A stretch of DNA of 64,000 nt from Gamsiella multidivaricata (Eukaryota; Mortierellomycota; Mortierellomycetes; Mortierellales; Mortierellaceae): positions 372,001 to 436,000 of the forward strand of contig NW_026251730.1 of the NCBI RefSeq assembly GCF_025024155.1. The letters are read 5' to 3'. Under the pieces are notes generated by a model. That model searched no databases, was not told where the DNA came from, and saw nothing but the letters and a program-made list of their open reading frames with translations. This document shows positions 47,001-59,953 of this stretch, one piece after another. How positions within the stretch are numbered: the stretch's first letter is position 1; every line of letters begins with the position of its first letter. A program made the position numbers and the translations under genes.

Positions 47001-50000
47001 AACACGCGACGTAGGTGACTGTAAACCTTTCAAATTCGTTACCTGATAGTTGTCGATGGTACGCAGAGTAAGATGGTTTTGAAGTCCTACTTTCTTCACA
47101 CCGATCTGCTCGTTGACTGCGGCAATAGTTTCGTCCTGCTCCTTCTCTCTGCCCTTCAGGTCCAGTTGATCCTGATCTCGCTCGTCAATCATCAAAAAAA
47201 AACTTTTTCGCAGATGATCCCGGAGTTTCGAAAGTTGGCCGAGATACGGTGTCAAGACTGCAATGTCGCCAGGCTTGTCATATCCATTCTTGATCAGGTA
47301 TTGTGCCAGTGCCCCAACCATCCTGACCTCGAAAGAGTTGGCGAACGACTGTGCGCCGTACTGGTCCTTGCTGTCTTCAGCGTGTGCATGGTCCATGAAG
47401 TACAAGTTGGCGCCCATGCCACTCACATCGGGATACGCAAAGACTCGCTCTCCATCAGCCAGGTCAGGATAAAGCGTATTCCTGATCAGGCTCGAGATCT
47501 CGGGCCGCATGCGTCGTTGAATAGTCAAGTGTGACAGTGGTAGAGGGTTCTTCTTAGACTCCTTATCAACGAGGCGCTCGAAAAGAGACTTGTCGAGATT
47601 GTAGTTCTTGCCGATGGTAGAATCCGATGATAGAGTATATGTCTCGATCTGGGGACGAAGCTGCTTATGGTCACCGATGAGAACCAGGTGCTGTGTCGAA
47701 GCAGAGAGCGCCGCCAAAATATGAGATTCCAGGACCTCTCCCGCCTCCTCGCAAATGATGATCTTGGGGGCGACTGCGCTAATCAAGGTTTGCAACTTGG
47801 CTGCGCCGTTGGTAGTCATTCCGATCACAGAAGTCTCGCGAAGGATAGTCCTTCGAATATCGTCGTTCGCGTTATTTTTGGCCTGTGAAATCTTCTCGAC
47901 TTCGATTAGCAGGCGGCTCATCGACTGCATCATGAAATTCAGTACCTCGGGCTTCCACGAGTCCAATAACCGCCTTCGCTCATTCAGGGACATTTCCCAC
48001 AAGTCGCCTGTCAGCTGATGCAATGGTCGATCCGTATTTGGGATATGATGGAGTGTTGATCTTCCTTGTACTTGTCGCGTCGACGAGCCGTCTATCTGAA
48101 GAGAGCCGAATGCATTGTATAGTGGTACGGCATTCTTCTTGATGGCCTTGGCTGCTACCTTATTAAGGCGCCTCTTTTCATCAATGTCGGCCCCTGTAAT
48201 CCACCGAACGTAGCGACTCTTGCTCTTGCCCCCCACGGTGGTAAACTCCCCCGAATCAGAATCGTCACTGCTCGCAATGTCCTCATTCCATGCAGCACTA
48301 GTGTATCCGTGATAATCAAGCTGCTCCCACTGATCTTCGTTGTGATTCATCAGGAAAGTCCCAACGTATTCCCAATCCAAGGTTTCATTTCGGAGGGCCT
48401 TCTCAAGGTTCTGAATTTTCTTGGAGACAATTTCCCAGTCTTCGTGTGCCTTCTTAATGACTTGTCTCACGCTGAAAGGTCGATCTCGCGCCATCTTCAG
48501 ACTTTCCAGATTGTAGTCCTCTAGACGCTCGCTTTTGGAACGAGCTCCAATACGGACAATGCTCTTGATGCCTTCATCCAGCAGGTGCTCTAGGAACTGA
48601 TCCAGTGCATGATTCGTGTAGCAGATACAGAGGATAGGTCCACAGTTCATCGCTTGCTTGTTGTGCAATAGGACTCGCATTAGATCCACTCCGATCTTGG
48701 TCTTGCCAGTCCCGGGCGGCCTACATATGACATAAAGACCATCATAAGTTAGTGTAAGTTGGTGCGTCGATAGCAAAGAAGGGAGAGAGAGGGACTGTCT
48801 GACATGCATCACCAAAGCTTACCCGCTGATCAGCGCAACTTCTCGGCAAAGAGTTTCGACCAAGGCGGATGCTTGCGTGTCATCGAGAGTGCTCTGCCTC
48901 TGGAGCATGTTAATCGCCACTGTGACTGAATCCTGGCTTAACACATCCAGCTGACACCGCTGCCCTTTGAGTAGCACCGACAAATCGAACGTGAATCCAG
49001 GGGCGCGAGCATACAGTGGTGGATCGACTGCTACTTCTCCAGCCGCCAGCGTCCCCTCCTGTTCTTGGGCAGTGGGAGCGAGGTACTTTCCGAAGGGCAG
49101 GGACGCTGGCACGCAATTCTGGAGAGCCTTTAGGATGGGACGGTACGACTCGAAGAAACCGCCCATGGACTCTACTAGAAACCACTGCTTTTTCTTGGAC
49201 TGACTCGCTATGTTGAGCATCGTCAAGTAGGCCTTGGGATCTGCCAAAGAGATATGAATCCGCGCCGCCTTGTTGTCCTTGGCCAACGCCGCCGTGTCGC
49301 GCTTTGTGACCACTCCAAGGATCATTTGAAAAGGCGGGTGACCTGCATCCTCCATCTGCCGATTATTATCTGAACGACTCGCAAGACAGATAAGGGAGCC
49401 CTGCATCAACCGTCTCCTGGATCGCTCCCAGAACTCGACTCGCTGCTGATGGGTGGTTGCTGCTGCTGCGCGTGGCGGTTGACCAAACGAGATCTCGACC
49501 GAGCCAACGGATGTCTGCTTTGTGGTATCCATGCCCAGCATGTGCACGTCTCCATACACGTCCAGGCTGATATTGTCGTCCAGGCGTTTCTTAAGCTCCT
49601 TCTGCTTCAATAAGATGCTCTCCTCCCCAGGCCTGATTGCCTGGAGCACATTCGAGAACGACATCAGTCCTTTGCGGAGCGAATCAATCATGTCTTCCCT
49701 GTACAGCCGAAAATGTATATCGAGCTGGCGTCTCCAACCTGGAGGCAGAAAATGAGGGGCCTCCGAGATATCATTTGATGGCAAGAACGGATCTCGAGGG
49801 CTAGCGATCTCCTGCTCAGTTGGCAACAGAATAATCTTTGAAATTTCCGCATGATCATTGTCGTGTCGAGAACCCTTCGGGGAAAGGTGTCCTGGCGGGT
49901 CATACGCGGATACGAGGTGGACCATATTCGGTCCTCGGGGCCTGGAAGGTTGAGGACTCGTCAGGCTAGCTGCAGAGTGAAGAGGCTCGATGATCTTGTC

Positions 50001-50948
50001 CCGGGCATCAGTGATGATCTGTTCCAATCGAGTCACTTCCCGAGCAAGATTCTCGTTGAAAAATCGATCCTCGGCCGAGCTGGATGCCACTTGAAGGCAC
50101 TTTATCTGCTGTGTGCGCAATTTTGCGACCAAATCAGCCATCGCAGTCTGCGCATCCTGAAATCTCTTGATCAGTTGATATACGAGTCGTACGATGGCCA
50201 GAAGAGCGCACGGCAAAGAAGTGACATGACAGATGGAAGTCTGTTCGTTGAGAAGTCGCTGGCCGCCCGCGCTGAAATCCGCCATGGATCTTCGTTCCAA
50301 GAGCTGGTCCATGCACCGCATGACTCCATCGTCCAAGAACTGTCTCTGGTGACTGAATACGGTCGAGTATATGATTCCCGACTCACTTGTTAGGGTCGAC
50401 TGGCACACAGACTCGCGGGTAAACACCCCGATCAATGGCAGTACCACATACTGGAACGACAGGAGATCCTTTGAGTCCCCAGCATCGATGTGCATCGGCA
50501 TGAGCATGATCTCCCTCAGACGCGCACGTCCAGAAACCTTGGATAGGCTCGTCAAGATTCCGGATGTATCGATGTTGTGGTGGTTCGAAAGGTTGAGAAG
50601 GCAGGAGTTAACAAAGTTCCTGATTTGCCTTTGACCGGTGAAGGCTACAAAGTCGTCCTTGTTGAGAATAAAGCTGGCATTGTGCTGGAGCTTCTCATCG
50701 GCTGCGGCAGCGAGAACGACATCGTCTGTACCCTCGCCTGCGATCTGAAGAGTGAACTCTCGCTTAGCAACAACAATGGTAGCCTTTTGGTCTTGTGTAA
50801 GCATGCCACGACCACGACCACGGCCTTGTCCGGGCCCTTGAACAGGCCCTCCACCGTGGTGTCCACGGTTACCCTGGCCTCGACCTCGCCCTCTTCCATC
50901 ACGGTTACCATTAAATCCACCTCGCCCTCCTTGGTTCGGAGTGGCCAT
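44073..50948 (-). CDS. ZNFX1: ZNFX1/Hrr1-like RNA helicase, copy B
   Basis: Exons 50948-48823, 48720-47043, 46936-46552, 46464-44312 and 44216-44073 give 2161 residues with the same intron positions and phases as copy A. An RG-rich start (MATPNQGGRGGFNGN) is followed by a helical middle region. Walker A (GPPGTGKTKIG) is at about 709, then IIICEEAGEVLES, LVLIGDHKQLRPQIE, QRRMRPEISSLIRN, LRTIDNYQGEEAKIVIITL and NRTNVLLSRAQHGMFLIG. The NFX1-type zinc-finger series follows (CGHVCPLQC, CGHICTRPC, CGHPCISKC, CGHQCPSIC), and the RZ finger GHWYACPNGHPYVIGECG with CAEC. All key residues are present. It differs from A mostly in the linker between Walker A and Walker B and in the region before the RZ finger. 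Conversion tracts shared with A and C lie at the first intron and at 45369-45832. Confidence 0.9.
45369..45832 (-). repeat. 464-bp near-identical tract shared with copy A
   Basis: Counterpart of 33441-33904, at a constant offset of 11,928 bp. Two differences were seen by eye. Confidence 0.85.
48593..48890 (-). repeat. Three-way conversion tract (in copy B)
   Basis: Counterpart of 36765-37062, including an identical first intron. Similarity to copies A and C ends abruptly after GTCATCGAGAGT at 48890. Confidence 0.85.
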
Positions 50949-52046
50949 TCTTTAGGGAGAGGAGAGATGCATCTCGGTTAGTTGCTGCGTCGTTCTTTCA
51001 ATTTATTCCACCAAAAAAAAGCATACCAAAAAAGGCTTTCTGCTGTACCTTGGCAGTTACGGTGCGCGTTTTTTTCTTTCTGTTTCTTACTCGTGTCAAA
51101 CGAGGAGTGGTTGAGCGCGAGATGGGTAGCGCAGAGACGTGTTATGATGTTGGTGAGAAAGTGGGCCTTGTGGAAAAGCGGTTGAGCTGAGAAGAATGTG
51201 GGTGGTGCTGAGTGGGTGAGAGCGAAGGAAGGAAGAAAGGAAGGAAATGGAGGGCCTGGAAGAATGCCCGAGTGTAAGAGCGTACAAATATCTCCCATGT
51301 GCGTGATAGGCGAATTATGCACCCTTCGCCATTTTTGTCTTGCATGATATGCACACGCCAAATCCACAATACAACACAGCAGATAAACAAGGGCACTTGT
51401 GCTGTTTACCTCACCATGCGCAGCCGCTGTATCCCGCCACATCCATCGCACAGCAGCGGACGATGCCTCACCCCTTTGGTCACTTTGCGGGACCAGCAGT
51501 GATCGATTGCGGGGGGGTTTTTTTTTTTTTGGCTCTCCTGTATTCACCAGGTACACATCGACCAAAGTATTCACTAGAAAGATCAACCTGAGCAAGCAAC
51601 CATGAAGCTAACGAACCATGTCGTGCACAATGGCTACTAAATGAAGAGAGGACAGAAGGAATAAGGAGCGCAAGAAGGAACAAAAGATGGAGCGAGGGAA
51701 TGTCAACTGGTGCCCCGGCTAGAAGCCCCCTTACATTATTTGGGGCAACAGACGTAGGCTGTGCAACCAAGATGCCAAGATTTCTTCGCCACTCCCTCCG
51801 TCGAGATATTACACTGCATCAAATAAAGCCCCATGGTTTATAGATGATTGCTAGCGCCGATCCACATAAACAATGTATTTTGGCGAAGTACCCGAAACGC
51901 TCGTTACACGGCCAGGTCGTTGACCTCGTCTATTTTTGTACTACAAGTCTTTCTTTTATTATGCCATGCTGCTGTAGTTCCAGTCGCCTATATTCATTTT
52001 GCAGTCGAAAAGATCTCAGCGCAACGGATGAGGATGCTTCGTCTCT
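50949..52046. other. Spacer between ZNFX1 copies B and C
   Basis: About 1.1 kb with the upstream region of copy B and the 3' flank of copy C. It holds a G-run/T-run (51511-51530) and GGAAGGAAG-type purine tracts (51225-51250). No gene was recognised; the several open stretches are low-complexity shadows of one another. Confidence 0.4.
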
Positions 52047-55000
52047 TCAGTATCCTGCAATGGATACCTGGCACTCAAAACATCGCCATTCCATGAGCAC
52101 TGTCGACTCATCCAATACGTACTGCAAAAAAAAAAAAAAGACAAGTGAGTGATAATTAACTTGCTAGAAAATGATCAAGATAACCATAATCGATTAAAGA
52201 ACTCAACTTACCCCATGTCCATTACTGCAGAGTACCCATTGCCCATCCTGCACCGGCTCTTGGTCCGTCGCCCCCTTGAACAGATATCGTAACTTCTCAC
52301 CCTGCGACACGGCCACAAATACATCCTCCCCTCTAGCAGCTCGCACTGCGCTCACCATCCTATCCCGTAACTCCACCATTCTCTTCTTGATATCGATCGT
52401 TATCACCCACGCATACTTTTCCCTGATCTCTTTGTCGTCCGTCATATAGTTCTTCAATAGCCGTTTAACTTGCTTGCTCCGCTTCGCCTTTGCTTTGGGC
52501 CCTACAGCTACGTGCTCCATTCCAATCCACTGTAGCGTCATGCATATCAGTTCTATCCTCATCAGCCGAGCATACGCGACCTTGCGGCGATACATCCCTT
52601 CCTGCGCGGCTTCGATCAGTAACCCGGCATAAATCATTGTACAGCGGATCAAATCCTCGACAAACCAATACCATCCAGACGCGACTCCAGCCTCGTCCAG
52701 GAACGAAAATGCCAGCGAAAGCACCAAGAGCAGCACGCTTGCCTGTCCGTATAGAGACTCGACCTTTGAAAGGACGGTCGAACCGCCTCGTGGAAAACCA
52801 CACTTTACGGCCGATCCGCAATCAACATCCAAAGCTCGAACTTTTTGCGGCTGTCCAGATGTTGAGCTTGATGCCGTACGTTTGAAGTGGCCCACAATAG
52901 CATCGTAAAGCCGGTTTAACGGTGAGAGTCCTGCTCCATTATCAGCTCTGAGGAAACTCTGGAAGACCTCTACGGCCGGCCCAACGAGCTCAGTCCAATG
53001 ACGTCGATAGCGCACAGGGATCTTGTAGATAGGTGGCAAGGCTGCAAAATCGCTATTCGGATAATAGTCTGCCTTGTTCTCGAAGTTCCCAAGTACCCGT
53101 AAGAAGGCTTTTGGTGGGTCCATGCGAGATTCCCTCTTGGTTTTAGAGAGTTGTTCCAAAACCTTGGTCCGACGGCTCTCAACCTCATCGCACACCTTTG
53201 CAAACTGCTTGTGCACTTTGTCAAAACCTTGGAATTGATCTATATGTTGGGACCTCAACCGAGCGGCGAGAAGTAAGTGGTTCAAACGAAGTCCGTAGCG
53301 CAAAGGTCCAACAGCAGGTTCATCACAGATCGGACATAAAACTTGGTCAGGCTCATAACCTGGTAGATCATGCCTCCCAACGTACTCGATCGCGCCGTGC
53401 TCTCGGTCAAAGTACTCGACATAGTATCGATCCATCTCCATGAGTCCATCCAGTGTTAACATCGTCAAAACATGGCCACAGCCGAGGACCAAGATCGGAT
53501 TTCGATCCACATCGACCTCTGAAAACGAATCCTCCCTCAACAAATCGACAAGCTCGTCCATCTCTGCAGGGTCTTTCTTGCACTCGATACATAACACTGT
53601 CGAAGGACATGTCTCTCCGCATACTGAAGGACATCGATGTCCGCACTTCAAAAGCTTTTCGCATCGCTTGTTGCAAGGCAGTCGATCGCATGGCACTCCA
53701 CACGGCATGTTGCATTGGCCTTGGTGCTGGCAGCTCCAAACACAGGGTTGGCAGCAAACATCACAGGGCTCAGTGCACTTCTGGCGGCACCGGGAGTGAG
53801 CGCATGCGGCCTTGCACTGCTGGGTACACGCAGGACATGATGAACCTTCATGGCAGTTTGCTTGACATGTGTGCCCGCAAAGCTGGATCTGACCGCACTT
53901 CGTAAGACATCCGCCATGCACTGTCCTCGGAATGCCCTCAACTGACTTGCCCTCCCCCTCTGGCGAGGGCGAGGTTTTTTGGCACTCGGAGCAGTTGCGC
54001 AGACAGTAATGTCCGCATTCGAGACGAGTTCCGCATTTCTCGGAACACAGAACTCCCTTCGGATCCATCTGGCATACCATGGTTTTCTCATGTTCGCAGC
54101 TCGGCAGTTTACGTACAACGCTGACTTTGCAGTAGATTCGGGCTAGATCCTTGGCCTGGTAGCATCTGGGTTGCTTGAAAACATGTCCACACGAGAGAAC
54201 AATGTCCGCGACAACTTCCATGCAGTCGCCACAGACTTCGCCGCACGTTTTTGGACAGACATGATTACAACCTTTATGTAGGTGAGGGCATGGCTGAGGA
54301 CATTTGAATGAAACGTGCTCCTTGTCGTATGGGTGGCCTATTGATCGCAAGAACAGATTAGCAACAATACACGAGTCAGGTATTCTGTAAATATCAATGC
54401 CACTATATACCGCCCTCCTTTCAATATTAGACTCACATTGCATCGGACAGGTATGACCACAGCTGAGTCTGTAGTCGCACATAGCGGTGCATCCGCCGTT
54501 TGGAGAAATTGCCTTGAATGTCTCAGCATCGCTCACTGTGCTTGCAATTCCGTGTTCCTTGCAGGTGATCGCGAATCCTCCACCCACTCGATCGGACGCA
54601 CGTAGTTCTTCCATGATCTTTGGCCACAGACCATGCTTCTCCTGCGCCATCAATCCAGCATTGCCGATAAGGTACATGCCATGCTGTGCTCGAGACAGGA
54701 GAACGTTAGTGCGATTGGGAGACTTGAGGAACCCGATGGAGCTCCAATCCGCCTTTTCGCCACTCTCTTTGATATCGCTTCGAACAAGCGAGATGATAAC
54801 AATCTTAGCCTCCTCGCCCTTTGTACATAGCGAAAAAAAAAAAAAAAAATTGGGTGAGTACCTATGCTATGTAATCTATAGAGTAACCACATCGTACGCT
54901 GCGGTTACATGCAAAGGATCTTGTGTACCTGATAGTTATCAATGGTCCTGAGAGTGAGAGATTCCTGTTTTGCAGGTTCGCTGGTAGGCTTCGGTCTCCA

Positions 55001-58000
55001 CCCGTCAACCTCTGCGTCTTGTTCGCCCTGATCCAACTTTTCCTGATCTCGCTCGTCTATAAGCAATTTGAATGCGTCACTTAAACCATCCCGAAGTTTC
55101 GAAAGTTGGCCGAGATACGGTGTCAGGACTGCAATGTCCCCAGGCTTGTCATATCCATTCTTGATCAGGTACTGTGCCAGTGCCCCAACCATCCTGACCT
55201 CGAAAGAGTTGGCGAACGACTGCATGCCGTACTGGTCCCTGCTGTCCTCAGCGTGTGCATGGTCCATGAAGTACAGGTTGGCACCCATGCCACTCACATT
55301 GGGATACTCGAGGACTCGCTTTTCATCAACTAGGTCGGGATAAAGCGTATTCCTGATTAAGCTCGAGATCTCGGGCCGCATGCGTCGCTGAATAGTCATG
55401 TGCGACAGTGGGAGTGGGTTCTTCTCGGCAGTAACGAGGCGCTCGAAAAGAGACTGATCCAAATTGTAGTTCTTTCCGACGGTAGAATCCGACGACAGAG
55501 TATATGTCTCGATCTGGGGACGAAGCTGCTTATGGTCACCGATGAGGATCAGGTGTTGGGTCGAAGGCGAGAGTGCTGTCAGAATATGCGACTCCAGGAC
55601 CTCGCCCGCTTCCTCACAAATGATGATTTCGGGAGCGACTGCACTGATCAGAGCCTGCATTTTCGCGGCGCCACTGGTGGTCATTCCAATGACCGATGCA
55701 TTCTGGAGAATACAGCGCCGGGCCTCATCGTATGCCTCGTTCTTCTTCTTTGCGAACTCCTCGGCCTCTCGCAGGTGCTCTGTCAATTGTTCTATCATGG
55801 ATTCCTGCGCCTTGGGTCTCCATGAATCCAATAGTCGCCTACGCTCGACCATCGACATCTCCCAGACGTCTCCGCCCAGCATCCTTAAGGGCCTATCCCC
55901 CAGCGGTATATCCCAAAGCTCTAATTCCTCCTCTTTTTCCTCTTCTTCCTCTCCCTCTTCCTCATCCTTCGACGCGAGGGCGCTGTACGAGTTGTAGAAC
56001 TTATGTTGTTTTTGATCCTTCCATTTCTTCATTTGTTCATTCAATTTCTGCTTCTCAGAGATGTCGTGTCCATTGATCCACCGACTGAAATGATCGATAT
56101 GTTGTCCCTTATGTAGAACTGTAGTAAAGTCGTCATCATCGAGGTAACTCTCTGCCATACGGGGCCGAAGCTGCTCCCATTGGTCTGGATCCTCTGTTTG
56201 GAGGTAGTCATCGATGTGGTTCCAGGATACAGCCCGGCTTTGAGTTGCAGTTTCCAGATGCATGATATTCTTGACAAGGCCCTCGATTGTGTTCCATGTA
56301 CCTTCCCATTCGTTTTTAGTGGCCGCGAGGGTTCGTCGTACGAGATCGGGTAGGTCGTTGCTCCGCATCTTAGTTTCAAGTTTGTGCATCTCCAATCGTT
56401 TGGAATTTGATCGAGAACCAATGCGCACGATGTCGGTGACATCCATGTCCAGCAGGTGCTCTAGGAACTGATCCAGTGCATGATTCGTGTAGCAGATACA
56501 GAGGATAGGTCCACAGTTCATCGCTTGCTTATTATGCAGTAGGACTCGCATTAGGTCCACTCCGATCTTGGTCTTGCCAGTCCCGGGCGGCCTACATATG
56601 ACATAAAGACCATCATAAGTTAGTGTAAGTTGGTGCGTCGATAGCAAAGAAGGGAGAGAGAGGGACTGTCTGACATGCATCACCAAAGCTTACCCGCTGA
56701 TCAGCGCAACTTCTCGGCAAAGAGTTTCGACCAAGGCGGATGCTTGCGTGTCATCGAGAGTACTTTCCCGCTGGAGCATGTGCACAGCATTGTCGATCGA
56801 CTGTGGATCGGCTGCATCCAAACGGAGTCTCTTGTCCTTGACAAGGACAGACAGATCAAAGGTGAATCCCGGAGCACGCGCATACAGCGGTGGGTCGACC
56901 TTGCCGCCAGCGTCCAATCTGGTGTTATATTCGTGTTCGGTCGGAGCGATATACTTCCCGAAAGGAAGTATCGCAGGCTCGCAGTTCTGAAGTGATTTCA
57001 AAACAGGCCTATACGACTCAAAGAACCCTCCCTTCGACTGGACCAAGAACCACCGGTCAGGCATATCAGGCGACTTGGCGGAGGCAGGGTTAAGAAAAGT
57101 CATGTACTGTTGAGGATCTGTCAGCTTCACGTGGATAAATGCGTTCGACTCGCTCATGGAAAGGGCATCGACATCTCGCCTCTCGACGACTGCAAGGATT
57201 GTGTGAAATGTTGAACCCCCGGAGCTGTGCCAGGATCTGCCGGCAAGACAAATAAGCGACCCTTGCATCAATCGGCTCTTGGAACGTTCCCAAAACTCCT
57301 TTCGCCGTCTCTCCTTCGCGCCGTGGACCTGACTTGGCTGAGTGAACGATATCACAAGAGCACCGCGCGCGTGTCCCTCGCATTCCAGGCCGCGGAATCG
57401 CACTCCTCCGTACACATCCATATTCACATTGCTATTCCCTGATTGTGTGTCGATTGCCTTCTGCTTCAGAAGTGCATCCTCATTCCCCTTTGCTGTCTTT
57501 TCCAGAGCAGAAAAAAACGCGTTCACGCTGTCGCGAAACGAGTACAGCATGTCTTCTCTGTAGAGGCGGAAATGGATATCGATCTGACGCTTCCATCCCT
57601 GGGGCCAATGGTGAGGGGCGTCAATGCCGTTCGATGGCAAGAATGGCTGTCGAGAGCATGTCAATTCCGCTTCTGTCGGAATGATACTGATGGATGCGAT
57701 TTCGGCATGGTCGTTGTCGTGCCGTGGTCCGTTTCGCGAGAGAGTGCCAGGAGGGTCGTACATCAGATGGAGATATGGCAAGTTCGGTCCGCGAATCCTT
57801 GATAGAATCGCAGTTAGCGTGGGAGCAGATGAACTGACAGATGGTAAAAACGAGGCCTGGGCATCAGCGACGATGTTGCGGATTCGCAGGACATCCCTGA
57901 CCAGGATCTCGTTCAGGAACCGGCTTTCGTTAGAGCTATCGGAGGCCTCGATGCACTTGGTCTGTTGTTCATACAGACGCTTGACAATGTCAGCCATCTC

Positions 58001-59173
58001 AAACCTCGCATCGCGAATCCTCTTGATCAGCTGATACACCAATCTCACAATGCCAAGAAATGCACGCTGCAGGGAGAACTCTTGGCGAGGGCTTCCCGGG
58101 CTCAAAAATGAGATACGAGCCCAGAGGATTCTGGTTTTCAACAGCTTATCCATACAATGCAATAATCCCTCCTCCAGGAAGGTCTTGCGGTGTTGGTAAA
58201 CTGTCGAGTATATGAGGCCACACTCGGTGGTCATCGTCGACTGGCAAAGCGACTCTCGGGTGAGGATTCCGACCAAGGGTATAACCACCGTCTGGAATGG
58301 AAGAACGTCCTTCATGAGCTCTGCGTCGACCTCCATTGGCATGCTTAGGATTTCCGAGAGTCGAGCCCGCCCGCTCGTGGACGCCAAATCACCGAGGACG
58401 CCAGATGTGTCGATATTGTGGTGGTTCGACAGGTTGAGCAAGCACGAATCGACAAAGTTATGGATCATTCTTTGGCCGGTAAAGCCGTGGAAGTCGGTCT
58501 TTCTTAAGATGAAGCTGGCCAAGTGCTGGAGCTTCTCATCAGCAGCCTTCGCGACGATGATGTCGTCTGTGCCTTCGCCGGCGACCTGGAGCGTTAAGGG
58601 TCTCGCCGCAACAACGATCTCGGTTCTTTGCTCGTCCGTGAAAAATCTCCCTCCGCGGCCGCGGCCACGACCGCCGCCTCGACCGCGTTCAGCGCCACGA
58701 TCAGCGCTATCCTCATGGCCCTCTCGGCTGTCCTGGCTGTCTCGGCTAGTTCGATGGCTGTGTCCTCCTCCTCGTCCTGCTCCTCCTCTCCAGCTACTTT
58801 GTCCTTCTCCTCCCCAGCTGCCGCGATCCCCTCGCCCTTCTCCTTCTCTCCAGTTGCCACGGTCTCCTCGGCCTTCTCCTTCTTTCCAGTTTTCGCGGTC
58901 TCTTCGTCCTTCTCGTTCTCTCCAGCTTCCGCGGCCCCCTCCTCTCCCTCCATCTCCTCCCCATCCGCCACGGTCTCCGTGTGCTCCTCCTCTCCAGCCA
59001 CCGCGGTCACTTCGTGCGGCTCTTTCTCTCCAACTGGTGCGGTCGTCCTGTGCGGACGCTCCCCTCCACCTACCGCGGTTCGCTCTCCATTTTTCCGGTG
59101 CTGAGCCGCTGAAAGGAACTTGTTCTTTCTCTCCTTGGTCCTTTCCGCCCTCACTGAAAACCAAGTCCGACAT
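52047..59173 (-). CDS. ZNFX1: ZNFX1/Hrr1-like RNA helicase, copy C
   Basis: Exons 59173-56694, 56591-54929, 54818-54437, 54337-52212 and 52121-52047 give 2241 residues with the intron plan of copies A and B. The N-terminal RG-rich region is about three times longer (about 175 residues), with degenerate repeats of a REGEGRGDRGNW type. Helicase motifs are intact: GPPGTGKTKIG (about 827), IIICEEAGEVLES, LILIGDHKQLRPQIE, QRRMRPEISSLIRN, LRTIDNYQGEEAKIVIISL, NRTNVLLSRAQHGMYLIG. Zinc fingers follow (CGHTCPMQC, CGHYCLRNC, CGHTCQANC, CGHRCPSVC). The C-terminal RZ finger is altered. VLCSNGHGYVLDESTVLMEW lacks the Cys of the GECG motif, though CFEC remains, and the tail is about 25 residues shorter. 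This may reflect loss of that domain's function. Confidence 0.87.
55098..55398 (-). repeat. About 300-bp tract shared with copy A (35303-35603)
   Basis: It covers the helicase segment from QRRMRPEISSLIRN towards GDIAVLTPYLGQLSKLRD. By eye only a handful of differences separate C from A, while copy B (about 47226-47526) has clearly more. Confidence 0.75.
56464..56761 (-). repeat. Three-way conversion tract (in copy C)
   Basis: Counterpart of 36765-37062. Similarity to copy A, but not to B, continues to about 56987. Confidence 0.8.
58640..59110 (-). repeat. Degenerate minisatellite in exon 1 of copy C
   Basis: About 30-39 bp units coding for variants of EGEGRGDRGNWR are repeated across the RG-rich N-terminus. 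Copies A and B lack this expansion. Confidence 0.7.
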
Positions 59174-59953
59174 GGCCTTTTTTTCTTTTTTTTTTTTTTT
59201 ACATTTTATTCACAATTACAAAAGATTGCCATGTTAGTAAGGACCCATCAAATAAAAAGGCTTATTGCACACGCGTAATTGATAATGGTCTAGCTCTCGC
59301 TGGCATTCTTTTGCCTACCGTAGTAAAAGAAATATAAAAAAAAAAAAAAGGCAGATGCTCTCGCAATGCGTGTATATAGATGAATACTGTGTGTATGTGT
59401 GTGTGTGTGTGTGTGCTGACAGACAGTTTTGCTGAATTGTCTTATTAACAAAGGTGTATGCTTCTGTTGAAGAGGTGTTGGGAGGTAGGGTGGGTGCGAT
59501 GTTTGAAAAAAAAATAAAAAAAAAAAAAGCGGGCGGCAAAAGGCGCGAATATAAAGCGAAGGCACTGCTGCTGATTGAAGGGCGATGGTTGCCTGATATC
59601 CACAAATCCTGCTTCGCCTTTCCATTTTCATTTTCATTTTCTTCTTTTTCGTTACCACCCTCGCCATCTTCCACACCAGTGCCAAGCAAAGCAGTTCAAC
59701 ACGATGCATGGATCTGCATGAAAATTGGAAAACGAAACCTCCTCCTCCTCCCCTTCTCCTCCTCTTGTTTGTCAACGACGCGCCAATAGGACAGGTGCCT
59801 AAAAAATTGTCCATGCGCTGAGCTAAAAGCGCAGCGCGTAGACATTTTATTTTTTGACTTAGTTTTGGCCTTGATCCTGGTCTTGGTCCTGGCCCAAACC
59901 CATGGCCTCCTGTCCGGATTCTATTCCTTCAAATTCACCACTGCGGTCGCACT
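59174..59953. promoter_or_regulatory. Upstream region of ZNFX1 copy C
   Basis: This region holds a T-run at 59187-59200, an A-run (59337-59349), a (GT)n microsatellite (about 59389-59414) and a second A-rich stretch (59507-59528). Open frames across it are made of these repeats and look non-coding. Confidence 0.45.

Noticed and set aside
58212..59237. Plus-strand ORF of 341 codons antisense to ZNFX1 copy C exon 1
   Set aside because: Pro/Arg/Ser-rich mirror of the RG-repeat coding strand.
59290..59814. Reverse ORF of 174 codons upstream of ZNFX1 copy C
   Set aside because: Built on poly(A), (GT)n and lysine runs; no sign of coding constraint.
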